NCBI GenBank assembly: GCA_000153745.1
Contig: DS022282.1
Coordinates: 1,324,066-1,388,065 of the forward strand
DNA length: 64,000 nucleotides
Direction: 5' to 3'
Source of the DNA: Rhodobacterales bacterium HTCC2255
Lineage (GTDB): Bacteria; Pseudomonadota; Alphaproteobacteria; Rhodobacterales; Rhodobacteraceae
The position numbers were made by a program, and so were the translations under genes. Positions within the stretch are counted from its first letter, which is position 1. The number at the start of each line of letters is the position of its first letter. The notes below the pieces were generated by a model. That model searched no databases and was not told where the DNA came from. It saw only the letters and a program-made list of their open reading frames with translations. Positions 17,981 to 27,510 of this stretch are shown here, piece after piece.

Positions 17981-19246
17981 CTAAGAATTTTTCTGGAGTA
18001 TATTTCCCGCTAAATAAAGCGAGCCACATATTAGAATTCTAGCGTTATCATCTTGCTTAATAATATCTCTTATAGCACTTTCAACGTCTTCTGAAATAAC
18101 AGCTTCAAAGCCTACATCTCTTGCAATTTTTACAGTTTCTTCTGCAGTCATCGTGGCAGCTTCCCCTGGAATTGATACGCCATATAAATTTGTAGATCGG
18201 CTCAGTAATGGTTTCATATATCCCACAATATCTTTTGTGTTTAACATACCCACAATTAAAAATAGTTTACGAGGTTGTAATCGGCCTATCGCTTCAGACA
18301 ATGCATATCCTGCAGCCTTATTGTGTCCACCATCTAACCAGATTTCAGCACTTGGAGCTAACGACGTTAAAATACCCTTTCGTAATCTTTGCATTCTTGC
18401 AGGCCAATCTGCATTAAGCATTGCTCCCTCAAATGAACTATTTTCTTTTCCTAAATATCTTAATGTTGCCAAAGCAATACCAGCATTTTGTATTTGATGA
18501 GCACCAATTAATTTTGGTAAAGGCAAATCTAGCAGCCCATTTTCATCTTGAAAAACCAAACGCCCATTTTCTTCCCATATATGCCAATGCTGTCCATATA
18601 TTTTACATGTTGCGCCCACTTCATAAGCACGTGCCTCAATTACAGCTAGCGCCTCATCTTCTTGTGGTCCAATAATTGCAAAAGAATTGCGTTTTAATAT
18701 ACCCGCTTTTTCAAAAGCAATTTCAGCCAAAGTGTTTCCAAGATACTGTTGATGATCGATTGAAATTGGAGTGATTACGGTAATTTTTGGCTCATCGATA
18801 ACATTTGTTGCATCCAACCTTCCGCCCAAACCCACTTCCAATAAAGTATAATCAGCTTTTCTTTGTGAAAAGGCCAATAATGCAGCACATGTAGTAATTT
18901 CAAAATAAGTAATTGGAATGTTGCCATTAACTTTTTCACATTCACTCAAATAATTTGCTAAATCTTGTTCTTCAATAATACTACCACTTAGGAATATTCG
19001 CTCATGAAATCTTGCTAAATGAGGTGATGTATACGCATGACATATATCACCTGAAGCTTCTAGACCGGCCCTTATCATAGCTTGAGTAGAACCTTTACCA
19101 TTTGTTCCAGCTATGTGGATTGTGGGTGGCATCTGTTTTTCCGGATTACCAAGCAAATTCAGCAATCGCGTCATGCGATCTAAGGTTAAATCAATAATCT
19201 TTGGATGTAAGGACATAAGCCTTTCAAGAATAATATCACTTTTCAT
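17981..19246 (-). CDS. folC: Bifunctional dihydrofolate synthase/folylpolyglutamate synthase
   Basis: Adds L-glutamate to dihydropteroate and extends the polyglutamate tail of folates, using ATP. At 421 residues it is of normal length. The Mur-ligase-type P-loop is IAGTNGKGST at about 44-53, followed by the SPHLARFHERI segment and the ALLEVGLGGRLDATN-type region (TLLEVGLGGRLDATN). The C-terminal domain has LDGGHNKAA. It lies 17 bases after accD in the same direction, the conserved alphaproteobacterial accD-folC pair. Its stop codon directly abuts that of the convergent dehydrogenase gene, leaving no space for a separate terminator. In many relatives the next gene would be trxA. Confidence 0.96.
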   Translation of the reverse strand: MKSDIILERLMSLHPKIIDLTLDRMTRLLNLLGNPEKQMPPTIHIAGTNGKGSTQAMIRAGLEASGDICHAYTSPHLARFHERIFLSGSIIEEQDLANYLSECEKVNGNIPITYFEITTCAALLAFSQRKADYTLLEVGLGGRLDATNVIDEPKITVITPISIDHQQYLGNTLAEIAFEKAGILKRNSFAIIGPQEDEALAVIEARAYEVGATCKIYGQHWHIWEENGRLVFQDENGLLDLPLPKLIGAHQIQNAGIALATLRYLGKENSSFEGAMLNADWPARMQRLRKGILTSLAPSAEIWLDGGHNKAAGYALSEAIGRLQPRKLFLIVGMLNTKDIVGYMKPLLSRSTNLYGVSIPGEAATMTAEETVKIARDVGFEAVISEDVESAIRDIIKQDDNARILICGSLYLAGNILQKNS

Positions 19247-19263
19247 ATTAAAGCTTACACTCT

Positions 19264-20160
19264 CTATGAATTAGACTTTTCGGGTGGGGCTAAATCACCT
19301 TTGATTTCTGGGCTTAAATTCATAAGCATACGAATAATTGTTATTAAATCACCCCGCATACTTTTTCTATGGGTTACTCGATCTAGCATTCCATGATCTA
19401 GTAAATATTCTGCACGTTGAAATCCTTCAGGTAATTTTTCTCGGATTGTTTGTTCAATAACTCTCGGACCCGCAAAACAAATTAAAGCATTTGGCTCAGC
19501 AATATGAACATCACCTAACATGGCATATGAAGCTGTTACGCCTCCTGTAGTAGGGTGTGTTAAAACTACAATAAAAGGTAAATTAGCTTCTTTTAGTAAT
19601 TGGAGTGCAACTGTAGTTCTAGGCATTTGCATTAAAGACATAATACCTTCTTGCATTCTTGCACCCCCCGCAGCAGAAAAAAGTATTAAAGGGCATTTAA
19701 GTTTTAATGCCTGTTCACAGGCAGCAATTATTGCATTTCCAACACCCATACCCATCGAGCCACCCATGAAAGAAAAATCTTGCACAGCAACAACAACTTG
19801 TGTTCGCCCCATCTTGCCCTTTGCAAGAAACATAGCTTCATCTTCACCCGTTTTTTTTCGGGCATCTTTTATACGATCTGTATATTTTTTTTGATCTTTG
19901 AATTTTAATGGATCAAGTATGACATCTTTTGCTTTAAATTCTTCAAACACACTTCCATCAAACATAGACATACAGCGATCACGAGGTGTTATATTCATAT
20001 GGTGGTCACAATTTATACAAACATTTAAATTATCCGCCAATTCACGGTGAAATAACATTGCTCCACACTCTTTGCATTTAGTCCACAAATTGTCCGGTGT
20101 TTCACGTCTAGAAAAGATCGAATTGATCTTTGGCTTCATATAATTTGAGATCCAGTTCAT
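19264..20160 (-). CDS. accD: Acetyl-CoA carboxylase carboxyltransferase subunit beta
   Basis: Beta subunit of the carboxyltransferase that transfers CO2 from carboxybiotin to acetyl-CoA, making malonyl-CoA for fatty acid synthesis. It has 298 residues. A four-cysteine zinc finger is at the N-terminus (CKECGAMLF, then CINCDHH), the Zn ribbon unique to AccD. The crotonase-fold core shows GGARMQEGIMSLMQM and LTHPTTGGVTASYAMLGD followed by AGPRVIEQT. A purine-rich AAGAAGA ribosome-binding site precedes the ATG. The trpA gene that often precedes accD in Alphaproteobacteria is absent here, replaced by a CPBP-family gene. Confidence 0.97.
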   Translation of the reverse strand: MNWISNYMKPKINSIFSRRETPDNLWTKCKECGAMLFHRELADNLNVCINCDHHMNITPRDRCMSMFDGSVFEEFKAKDVILDPLKFKDQKKYTDRIKDARKKTGEDEAMFLAKGKMGRTQVVVAVQDFSFMGGSMGMGVGNAIIAACEQALKLKCPLILFSAAGGARMQEGIMSLMQMPRTTVALQLLKEANLPFIVVLTHPTTGGVTASYAMLGDVHIAEPNALICFAGPRVIEQTIREKLPEGFQRAEYLLDHGMLDRVTHRKSMRGDLITIIRMLMNLSPEIKGDLAPPEKSNS

Positions 20161-20221
20161 ATCTGTCTTCTTTCATTAAATCTGTATGTAAACTTTTAAA
20201 GATCAAATACCTTAAATGCAA

Positions 20222-21115
20222 TCATCTGCGTGCCCGCCATTCCATAATTATAAAGTATATTAAGAATATAATTGTTGATGTAATTAGCATACTTTGAGCA
20301 GCCTGATAAAACATTTCTGGTGTGTTAAAGAAATCAGGTGCTATATATCTAGAAAGTCCGCTGATTTGTTCTTGATAAGACACCAAAAACATAGCTGAAA
20401 AATTATTTGCAAAATGAACTCCAATTGCTGCGCCAAGATTCCCAGTTCTATATGTTAAGTCAGCCAAAAATAATCCCAGTATTGCCGTAACAGCAACTAA
20501 CGTTAATCCAACATCGACACCCATTGAACCATCATAATGCATTAACCCAAATATTAGTGAGGGCATTACCATAAAAAACCATCTACTTTTTATCCATACA
20601 GCAAATTGCTGTTGTAAATATCCACGAAACAACAGCTCTTCTGCTGTTACCTGAAAAAACATCAAAAATATACCTAATGGTAAGACTGATAACCATCTTG
20701 AAAAGTTTAAATTTTCTATTATTTCATCATTGTTAGGAATAAAACTTTGGGTAAAAGCTAAAAATATACCCGCTAAAATTATGGCATAAAAAAAGTTTTT
20801 AAGGAAAGTTAACTTAGAGCCGCCAATCAAACTATTTAAACCACGTTTATGGAATAATTTTACGCAAAAAAGAAAAACAGCCAACCATATCAAAAAAGTT
20901 GATAATAAGATATACACCTCAAGAGGCGTGGTAAACAGGCCCTTACTTAAATTATCTAAGTTTAAAAACTTTGACATTATCAATATAAAAAATGAAGATA
21001 ATAGCATATAAAAAAGTGCCCACAAAACCAATGTTAAGCTAACTATCCACCATCTATATTCATTTTGCGCTGGTTCTATAAATTGTATAAATTTTTTATT
21101 CATAGAATAGTCCAT
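20222..21115 (-). CDS. CPBP-family intramembrane metalloprotease
   Basis: A 297-residue integral membrane protein with about seven to eight hydrophobic segments. It carries the CPBP (CAAX protease/bacteriocin-processing, Abi) signatures: EELLFRGYLQQ at about 159-169, the Glu-Glu-x3-Arg motif, then FGLMHYDG with a histidine, and GVHFANNF with a second. These residues form the intramembrane metal site in this family. The substrate is unknown; bacterial members process lipidated or membrane-anchored peptides, or confer self-immunity to bacteriocins. It lies between prolyl iminopeptidase and accD on the same strand, with gaps of 52 and 61 bases, so co-transcription is possible. The first residues before TM1 look cytoplasmic. 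Confidence 0.88.
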   Translation of the reverse strand: MDYSMNKKFIQFIEPAQNEYRWWIVSLTLVLWALFYMLLSSFFILIMSKFLNLDNLSKGLFTTPLEVYILLSTFLIWLAVFLFCVKLFHKRGLNSLIGGSKLTFLKNFFYAIILAGIFLAFTQSFIPNNDEIIENLNFSRWLSVLPLGIFLMFFQVTAEELLFRGYLQQQFAVWIKSRWFFMVMPSLIFGLMHYDGSMGVDVGLTLVAVTAILGLFLADLTYRTGNLGAAIGVHFANNFSAMFLVSYQEQISGLSRYIAPDFFNTPEMFYQAAQSMLITSTIIFLIYFIIMEWRARR

Positions 21116-21167
21116 ATATTAAAAATCATTTTAACGTCTAGAGTTATAAGAATAAAAAATAATATTT

Positions 21168-22154
21168 TTAAGCTATTCTATTATATTGAATCAAATCATC
21201 CATTACAGAAACTAATGCTGAACTTATTCCTTGCTCAGAAAGGGAGTGGCCAGCATTTTCTATAATGTGTAATTCCGATGCCTCCCAAGCATTATGTAAT
21301 TTGTATGCAGATAGCGGTGGGCATATCATATCATAGCGTCCATGAATTATTGTGCCGGGAATTTGATCTATTTTATGCATATTATCTAAAATTTTATCAT
21401 CTTTATTTAAGAACCCTTTGTTAACAAAATAGTGGCTCTCAATTCTAGCAAAAGCTCGGGCGTAAGCTGCTGGTGTTGTACCATTTATATTTTTATAATG
21501 CATTGTTGCCAGAGCTGTTTCCCATTCCGTCCATGCTCGAGCATATTTAGTTTGTTCCTTTTCATTAGCCTGAAATAGCTTCGTATGATAGGAACATATC
21601 ACATCTTTTTGTTCTTCTGGCATTAACAAATCAATTAATTTTTTCCATTGATTTGGAAAAAACATTCCTGCACCACCATTGTAGAACCAATCTAATTCTA
21701 AATCAGTCATGAGAAAAACTCCCCGCAATACTAAGTGTTTAACTGCCGTTGGATGTGATTGTGAATAAATTAATGCAAGCGTAGCACCCCAAGAACCACC
21801 AAAAACAATCCATTTTTTGATCAGAAGTAACTTACGTATTTTTTCTACATCATTCACCAAGTGCCATGTTGTATTTGATACAACACTCGCATGAGGTTTT
21901 GAGCGACCACAGCCTCTTTGATCAAACAAAATAATACGGTAAAACTTTGGATTAAAAAAACGCCGCATCCCTGGGCTACAACCTGCTCCAGGTCCACCAT
22001 GCAAAACTACAACAGGAATTCCATTGGGATTGCCACATTCTTCAACGTAAATTTTATGACCATCGCCAACATCTAAAATATGATAATCATATGGTTGAAT
22101 AAGCGAATATAAATTTTTTCCTGCGCCAATTTGACCTTCGGTATTTCTCATCAT
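21168..22154 (-). CDS. pip: Proline iminopeptidase
   Basis: Serine peptidase of family S33 (alpha/beta hydrolase fold) that releases N-terminal proline from peptides. Length is 328 residues, normal for bacterial Pip. Visible are the oxyanion segment VVVLHGGPGAGCSPGMRRFF, the DQRGCGRSKPHA segment, the nucleophile elbow GGSWGATLAL (Ser in G-x-S-x-G), the acid in GRYDMICPP and the catalytic His in ENAGHSLSE near the C-terminus. It begins MMRNT, so the start may be either of two adjacent ATGs. It is divergent from ubiG with 46 bases between start codons, a small shared promoter region. Confidence 0.95.
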   Translation of the reverse strand: MMRNTEGQIGAGKNLYSLIQPYDYHILDVGDGHKIYVEECGNPNGIPVVVLHGGPGAGCSPGMRRFFNPKFYRIILFDQRGCGRSKPHASVVSNTTWHLVNDVEKIRKLLLIKKWIVFGGSWGATLALIYSQSHPTAVKHLVLRGVFLMTDLELDWFYNGGAGMFFPNQWKKLIDLLMPEEQKDVICSYHTKLFQANEKEQTKYARAWTEWETALATMHYKNINGTTPAAYARAFARIESHYFVNKGFLNKDDKILDNMHKIDQIPGTIIHGRYDMICPPLSAYKLHNAWEASELHIIENAGHSLSEQGISSALVSVMDDLIQYNRIA

Positions 22155-22200
22155 TGCTCTATATGTAATTTATAGTTTAAGCATGTCCTTTTGAAAGCCT

Positions 22201-22947
22201 ATGTCAATGACCAGAACAAACACTATCGACCCTGAAGAAGTAGCTAAATTTGAGGCGATGGCGGCTGAATGGTGGGATACTGATGGTAAATTTAAACCTT
22301 TACATATGCTTAACCCAACACGGTTAGACTATATTGTAGAGCAAATTTCCGCAGAGTTCGGTCGTGATCTTACAACTAATCGTCCATTTGAAGGCCTTAA
22401 AATACTAGATATTGGTTGTGGTGGGGGATTACTATCAGAACCAATGGCAAGACTGGGCGCAACAGTAGTAGGTGCTGATGCCGCAGAAAAAAATATCCCT
22501 GTTGCGCAAATTCACGCACAACAATCAGGCTTAGAAATAGATTACCGCCATACTAGTGCAGAAGAGATCTTAAAAAATTCTGAAAAATTTGATGTTGTTT
22601 TAAACATGGAGGTCGTTGAACATGTTTCTGATCCACTGGCTTTTCTAACTGCATGTAGACAATTGCTCAAATTAAATGGCCTCATGCTTTGTTCAACTAT
22701 TAATAGAAATCCTAAAAGCTATTTAATGGCAATTATTGGTGCTGAACATATAATGCGTTGGCTTCCAAAAGGCACTCACGATTGGAATAAATTCATAACG
22801 CCAGATGAATTGTTTGACCTCATAAAAAATGTTGGATTAACTCCTGTTGATCAAAAAGGTTTTGTCTTCAACCCATTGAAATGGAGTTGGTCCATTTCAG
22901 ATAAAGATTTATCTGTAAACTACGTGACAGCTAGTATAAATTCATAG
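22201..22947 (+). CDS. ubiG: Ubiquinone biosynthesis O-methyltransferase
   Basis: SAM-dependent methyltransferase acting twice in ubiquinone synthesis, on the 2-polyprenyl-6-hydroxyphenol and demethylubiquinol intermediates. The 248-residue protein begins with a UbiG-specific stretch ([15 protein letters not shown]). The SAM motif [19 protein letters not shown] is at about 70-87. [10 protein letters not shown] is the post-I motif, and the C-terminal [15 protein letters not shown] is a strong UbiG signature. Two ATGs (22201 and 22207) are possible starts. Presence of ubiG implies a ubiquinone-based respiratory chain. The transcript is probably monocistronic, because the next gene is convergent. 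Confidence 0.96.
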   Translation: MSMTRTNTIDPEEVAKFEAMAAEWWDTDGKFKPLHMLNPTRLDYIVEQISAEFGRDLTTNRPFEGLKILDIGCGGGLLSEPMARLGATVVGADAAEKNIPVAQIHAQQSGLEIDYRHTSAEEILKNSEKFDVVLNMEVVEHVSDPLAFLTACRQLLKLNGLMLCSTINRNPKSYLMAIIGAEHIMRWLPKGTHDWNKFITPDELFDLIKNVGLTPVDQKGFVFNPLKWSWSISDKDLSVNYVTASINS

Positions 22948-22977
22948 TTAATAATATTTTATTAAAGGCTTAAAAAC

Positions 22978-23421
22978 TTAATCAAGCGCTTCACGAAGTT
23001 CGCGCAAAAACCTTAATCCATCTCTTAGTTTATTTTTATCTAATTTAGACATCACATCTTCAAGAACAGGTGTAATGGCTAAAACAGATTCATCCCTTGC
23101 ACGGTCACCTGCATTAGATATCAAGACTAATTTTTTTCGAGCATCATCCCAATCTGGCCGAATATGTATATATCCGTATTTCTCCAGTTTACTAAGTGTG
23201 TTTGTCAATGCACCTTTGGTTAAATTAAACGTTCGGGCAAGCTCCGCTGGGCTTCGCTCTTTATTTTGCCAACTTAAATAATTTAACATCACAAAATGTG
23301 AAAGCTCCATACCCTTAGGGAGAGCCCTAGAAAGGCGTCCCCGCATTAATTGTTCAGACGCTAAAACTTCAGAAAATAGTGATACAGTGATTAAATCCTC
23401 ATTTGATCCTTCACTCATCAC
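22978..23421 (-). CDS. MarR-family transcriptional regulator
   Basis: A 147-residue winged-helix DNA-binding protein. The MarR core is visible: GMELSHFVMLNYLSW, then the recognition region SPAELARTFNLTKGALTNTLSKLEKYGYIHIRPDWDDARKKLVLISNAG, and a helical dimerisation C-terminus. It overlaps the grxC stop by 4 bases (start within the stop of grxC), so the two are co-translated. Targets cannot be read from sequence. Members of this family commonly sense phenolic ligands or oxidants; the pairing with a glutaredoxin hints at a redox role, but this is inference. Confidence 0.92.
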   Translation of the reverse strand: MMSEGSNEDLITVSLFSEVLASEQLMRGRLSRALPKGMELSHFVMLNYLSWQNKERSPAELARTFNLTKGALTNTLSKLEKYGYIHIRPDWDDARKKLVLISNAGDRARDESVLAITPVLEDVMSKLDKNKLRDGLRFLRELREALD

Positions 23422-23675
23422 GCTATCAACAATTTATCTAAATGGCCCATATTTTCTAAATCATACAAGTCATCGCATCCACCAACATGAGTGTCATTGA
23501 TAAACACTTGTGGAACTGTTCGTCCACCATTTGAACGTTGTATCATTTCAGCACGCTTTTCGACATTATCATGTATATTAATCTCAGAAAAATTTGCACC
23601 TTTTTTATTTAGTAATCGTTTTGCAGCTGTACAAAATCCACAAAAATTTCCAGTATAAATTTCAATTTTATTCAT
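23418..23675 (-). CDS. grxC: Glutaredoxin 3
   Basis: An 85-residue glutathione-dependent disulfide reductase. The dithiol active site CGFC is at residues 12-15, the glutathione-binding TVPQVFIN around 54-61 with the cis-proline, and GGCDDL around 66-71. The length is typical of GrxC. In Alphaproteobacteria grxC usually lies next to comF and a methyltransferase gene; here comF is missing and the methyltransferase is divergent across 190 bases. marR is coupled downstream by a 4-base overlap. Confidence 0.95.
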   Translation of the reverse strand: MNKIEIYTGNFCGFCTAAKRLLNKKGANFSEINIHDNVEKRAEMIQRSNGGRTVPQVFINDTHVGGCDDLYDLENMGHLDKLLIA

Positions 23676-23865
23676 AAAATTACCCCAAGATTAATTTATG
23701 TGTACGTGCTTAAATATTTAACATGATTGAGCTAACATTTCTTTTTGCATTATTCAAACCACAATACTCAATACAAATAATATATTTTTTATTATTTCTT
23801 TTTATATATAAACCAAATTGAAGAAGGTAAAACTTTAGCTTTTATTATACAGGCAATGAATATTT

Positions 23866-24690
23866 ATGACTTTACCACCAAAATTGTTTGACCATTCGAT
23901 TTTAAAATTACGCAGAAATCGAACAGATGAAAATTCGTGGTTTATGCACGATAAGGCTATTGAAGAAATAAATGACCGTCTTTCAGAGATTAATCGTGAT
24001 TTTGAAAAAATAGCCATAATTGGATTTAGGGCCGAGAGCTGGGCAAAAAAACTCAATCTTAATGCCACGTATATCAACGATGGTGATTTAATAAACTTTG
24101 ATGGAAAAAATTATGACTTAATTATTCATGCTATGGGCCTACATCGGGCAAATGATCCAGTTGGACAGCTGATACAAATGAATCGCGCATTGATACCTGA
24201 TGGACTTGTAATATCTGTTTTTTTTGGTGGTCAAACACTTTCAGAATTAAGAATTTCTTTTGCATATGCTGAAACTAAAATATTAAATGGTATATCTCCA
24301 CGTATTGCACCAATGGGAGAAATTCGAGATTTAGGAGGTTTATTGCAGCGTGCGGGCCTAGCATTACCCGTAGCAGATAATATAAAATTTGATGTTTCTT
24401 ACGAAACACCATTACAATTAATGCACGATTTAAGAGGAATGGCAGAGACTAATATCATTATAGATCGCTCAAGAAAAACAATGACAAAAAAGCTTTTGAA
24501 TGAAATATCCAAACAATATTTTGATCATTTCAGTGATAACAATGGTAGAGTTAATTCAACATTTGAATTAATTTTTTTAACAGGGTGGGCGCCAGCAGCC
24601 AATCAACAAAAACCATTGATGCCAGGTTCAGCAAAGATAAGTCTTGCCCAAGCACTAAATACTACAGAAAAAAACCCAGAAAAAGATTGA
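23866..24690 (+). CDS. SAM-dependent methyltransferase-fold protein (NDUFAF5/BioC-like)
   Basis: A 274-residue class I methyltransferase-like protein. The N-terminus (LFDHSILKLRRNRTDEN) and the DLIIHAMGLHRANDPVGQLIQMNRALIPDGLVISVFFGG segment match the alphaproteobacterial homologues of the mitochondrial complex I assembly factor NDUFAF5, which lie next to comF and grxC. The SAM glycine motif is degenerate (IAIIGFRAESWAKKL in place of D-x-G-x-G-x-G), so a true methyl transfer activity is uncertain; the mitochondrial relative hydroxylates an arginine. hemH follows 49 bases downstream on the same strand. The ribosome-binding site is weak. Confidence 0.75.
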   Translation: MTLPPKLFDHSILKLRRNRTDENSWFMHDKAIEEINDRLSEINRDFEKIAIIGFRAESWAKKLNLNATYINDGDLINFDGKNYDLIIHAMGLHRANDPVGQLIQMNRALIPDGLVISVFFGGQTLSELRISFAYAETKILNGISPRIAPMGEIRDLGGLLQRAGLALPVADNIKFDVSYETPLQLMHDLRGMAETNIIIDRSRKTMTKKLLNEISKQYFDHFSDNNGRVNSTFELIFLTGWAPAANQQKPLMPGSAKISLAQALNTTEKNPEKD

Positions 24691-24739
24691 TATAAAAAAA
24701 ATCAATTCTATTTATAATTAAAAGATAGCAGGAAAAATA

Positions 24740-25768
24740 ATGACTATACCAGCCGATCACCCAAAAATTAAACCTGCTAAAATAGGTGTAATATTAGCTA
24801 ATTTGGGAACACCCGATGCGACTGACTATTGGTCTATGCGCAAATATCTCTCACAATTTTTATCAGATAAAAGAGTTGTTGATTATTCAGCTTGGCTTTG
24901 GCAACCATTATTACAAGGTATTATATTAACTAGACGCCCATTTTCTTCAGGTGAAGCATATAGATCAATATGGAACAATGAATTAAACGAAAGTCCACTA
25001 CTTACGACTACAAGACTTCAAGCGAGCGCAGTCAAAAAAGAAGTCAAAAAAAATTACGGTGATGATGTTATTGTAGATTTCGCAATGAGATATGGAAACC
25101 CATCAACAGAAAGCGTTATAAAAAATATGAAAGATCAGGGAGTAGAAAAAATTGTCTTTTTTCCACTTTACCCACAATACGCAGGCCCAACAACAGCAAC
25201 AGCCAATGATGAAGCGTTCAGAACTTTAATGAAAATGAATTGGCAACCCTCAATTCGCACAGTTGCTGCATATTTTGATAACCCACTTTACATAAATGCT
25301 TTAGCAAATTCAGTGAAAAAAAAATATGCTTCCTTACAAAAAAAACCAGATATATTGGTTTGCTCATATCACGGAGTGCCAGTTCGTTACTTAATGGAAG
25401 GTGATCCTTACCACTGCCAATGCCAAAAAACTACACGCTTGCTTAAAGAAGCTTTAGGTTGGGATGACACTGATATAAAAACCACCTTTCAATCTAAGTT
25501 TGGACCTGAAAAATGGCTCCAACCATATACTGTAGAAGAGGTTGCACGTTTAGCAGAAGGTGGGCAAAAAAATATTGCAATTATGTCCCCCGCTTTTTCA
25601 TCAGATTGTGTGGAAACTTTAGAGGAAATAAACGAAGAAATTTACGAAAGCTTTGAAGAAGCCGGTGGTGAGACATTCACCTATATTGAATGTTTAAATG
25701 ACAGCGCTGATCATATCAAAATGATGATGGGAATTTTAAAAAATGAATTAGCTGGTTGGGTAAAATAA
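24740..25768 (+). CDS. hemH: Ferrochelatase
   Basis: Inserts Fe2+ into protoporphyrin IX to give haem. The 342-residue protein has the N-terminal GVILANLGTPDA signature, the LSDKRVVD porphyrin-lip segment, the catalytic histidine in CSYHGVPVRYL, and the conserved glutamate in FSSDCVETLEEI. A good AGGA ribosome-binding site lies 7 bases before the ATG. It faces mutT convergently; the 28-base gap contains an imperfect TAACC/GGGTTA dyad that might act as a weak bidirectional terminator. With hemJ and hemW elsewhere in the window it documents haem synthesis. Confidence 0.96.
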   Translation: MTIPADHPKIKPAKIGVILANLGTPDATDYWSMRKYLSQFLSDKRVVDYSAWLWQPLLQGIILTRRPFSSGEAYRSIWNNELNESPLLTTTRLQASAVKKEVKKNYGDDVIVDFAMRYGNPSTESVIKNMKDQGVEKIVFFPLYPQYAGPTTATANDEAFRTLMKMNWQPSIRTVAAYFDNPLYINALANSVKKKYASLQKKPDILVCSYHGVPVRYLMEGDPYHCQCQKTTRLLKEALGWDDTDIKTTFQSKFGPEKWLQPYTVEEVARLAEGGQKNIAIMSPAFSSDCVETLEEINEEIYESFEEAGGETFTYIECLNDSADHIKMMMGILKNELAGWVK

Positions 25769-25796
25769 CCATTCAATTATACTTGCATTGATTGGG

Positions 25797-26195
25797 TTAT
25801 AAAAAATCACGCAATACTGCTATAAGTGGAACATCAGCTGCAGGCATCGGATAATCACGTAATTTTCTTGGCTCAACCCAGGCTAATTTTTGACCCTCTT
25901 GGGGGGTTATGATTCCATCCCACTTTCTACATATAAATACAGGCATTAATAAATGAAAATCTTCATAGCTATGGCTAGCAAATGTTAATGGCGCCAAGCA
26001 GCTAGACCAAGTATCAATTCCAATTTCTTCTTTTAATTCGCGTATTAAAGCATTTTCAGGTGTTTCTAATGGCTCAACCTTGCCACCTGGGAACTCCCAT
26101 AAACCTGCCATCGGCTTACCTTTTGGTCTTTTGGCTAGCAGCACCCGCCCATCTCGATCAATAAGCGCAACTGCTGAAACTAATACAGTTTTCAT
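25797..26195 (-). CDS. mutT: 8-oxo-dGTP diphosphatase (Nudix)
   Basis: A 132-residue Nudix hydrolase that clears oxidised guanine nucleotides from the pool. The Nudix box (G-x5-E-x7-R-E-x2-E-E-x-G) runs from residue 37 to 59, beginning GGKVEPLE and ending RELKEEIGI. The preceding AKRPKGKPMAGLWEFPGG and the C-terminal VEPRKLRDYPMPAAD match the MutT subgroup found beside argJ in Alphaproteobacteria. Its start overlaps the argJ stop by 4 bases, so the two are translationally coupled. Confidence 0.93.
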   Translation of the reverse strand: MKTVLVSAVALIDRDGRVLLAKRPKGKPMAGLWEFPGGKVEPLETPENALIRELKEEIGIDTWSSCLAPLTFASHSYEDFHLLMPVFICRKWDGIITPQEGQKLAWVEPRKLRDYPMPAADVPLIAVLRDFL

Positions 26196-27499
26196 GATCT
26201 ATAATCAGCGTTTATTGAAATATATTGATGCGTTAAATCACAAGTCCACACTTTAGCACTTCCATCACCAATACCTAAATCTACTGTGATCTTTAATTCT
26301 TGGTTTTTCATATAATTTTGGCCTAAATTTTCACTATAGCTTGAAGAACCCCATCCATGTTGTGCAACTAAAATATCACCAAACCATATAGAAATTTTAT
26401 CTCGATCTGCAGGCTCACCTGATTTTCCCACCCCCATAACTACACGTCCCCAATTTGGATCTTCTCCAGCAATTGCTGTTTTGATTAAGGGTGAATTAGC
26501 AATTGCTAGCGCTACTATTTTTGCTGATTTTTCAGAAACAGCTCCATTAACTTCTATTTCTAAAAACTTAGTGGCACCCTCACCATCACGAACAACTTGT
26601 TTAGCTAAGTTCAACATAACAGCATGCAACTCTTCGCTAAATTTCAGAGCCTCAACACTATGTTCATCAATAATAATTTTATTCCCTGATTGACCAGTTG
26701 CTATAAGCATTAAACTATCAGACGTAGACGTATCGCTATCAACTGTAATGGAATTAAAAGTTTTTTCATTAAGTTTAGCCAAAATATTTTGCAAAATATT
26801 TTTCTCTATAGCGATATCAGTCATTATATAAACTAACATCGTAGCCATATCAGGAGCAATCATTCCTGACCCTTTTGCAAAACCAGAAATGTTAACAATA
26901 CTATTGTTTATAGAAAATGAACTGCAGGCACCTTTTGGAAAAGTATCTGTTGTCATTATAGCCCGAGCTGCAGACTCTGCAGAATATTCATCTAATTTTG
27001 AATTTAGTTCTTTAACCTTAGAAATTATTTTTTTATGCGGTAGCTTTTCACCAATAACACCCGTTGAAGCCGTAAATACTGAATTAAGTGGAATTTTCAT
27101 CTCATTAGAAACTGCCGTACATATTTTTTGTACGGATTCTTCACCATATGAGCCAGTGAATGCATTCGAATTACCTGAATTTACTAAAATTGCAGCACCT
27201 TTGTCACTAGTGCCAATTTTTAATTTGTTTTGACAATCTAATACACTTGCTGATCTTGTACTTGATCTAGTAAATAAACCAGCAATTGAACTCCCAGCTG
27301 CACATTCTATTAACATTACGTCATTGCGTTCAGAGTATTTAACGTTCGCTGCCGCCGCAGCAAAACGAATGCCTTGAATTTGTGGTAAAATTGGAAATCC
27401 ATTTTCAGGAGCTAATGGTGAAATATTTGCTGCTGAATACATATTTTTTAACTCAGCAAGCTCTAATTCCAATTCTGCAATTGATTTTTTATTTTTCAA
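26192..27499 (-). CDS. argJ: Bifunctional glutamate N-acetyltransferase/amino-acid N-acetyltransferase
   Basis: Transfers acetyl groups between N-acetylornithine and glutamate in the arginine pathway, and in some forms makes N-acetylglutamate from acetyl-CoA. The precursor of 435 residues is expected to self-cleave before Thr220 in the conserved IAPDMATML motif, giving alpha and beta chains. Other family features are VNSGNSNAFTG, STGVIGEKLP and the EDPNWGRVVMGVG-type segment near the C-terminus. The first ~25 residues (KKSIAELELELAEL) form a charged helical extension before the conserved start. A 63-codon secreted-peptide gene lies 11 bases upstream, and mutT overlaps downstream. Confidence 0.96.
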   Translation of the reverse strand: MKNKKSIAELELELAELKNMYSAANISPLAPENGFPILPQIQGIRFAAAAANVKYSERNDVMLIECAAGSSIAGLFTRSSTRSASVLDCQNKLKIGTSDKGAAILVNSGNSNAFTGSYGEESVQKICTAVSNEMKIPLNSVFTASTGVIGEKLPHKKIISKVKELNSKLDEYSAESAARAIMTTDTFPKGACSSFSINNSIVNISGFAKGSGMIAPDMATMLVYIMTDIAIEKNILQNILAKLNEKTFNSITVDSDTSTSDSLMLIATGQSGNKIIIDEHSVEALKFSEELHAVMLNLAKQVVRDGEGATKFLEIEVNGAVSEKSAKIVALAIANSPLIKTAIAGEDPNWGRVVMGVGKSGEPADRDKISIWFGDILVAQHGWGSSSYSENLGQNYMKNQELKITVDLGIGDGSAKVWTCDLTHQYISINADYRS

Positions 27500-27510
27500 A
27501 ACCTTGATCC

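Noticed and set aside
23676-23865. tRNA or small RNA gene in the grxC-methyltransferase gap
   Set aside because: No cloverleaf, CCA-adjacent stem or terminator could be found; the stretch is simply AT-rich.
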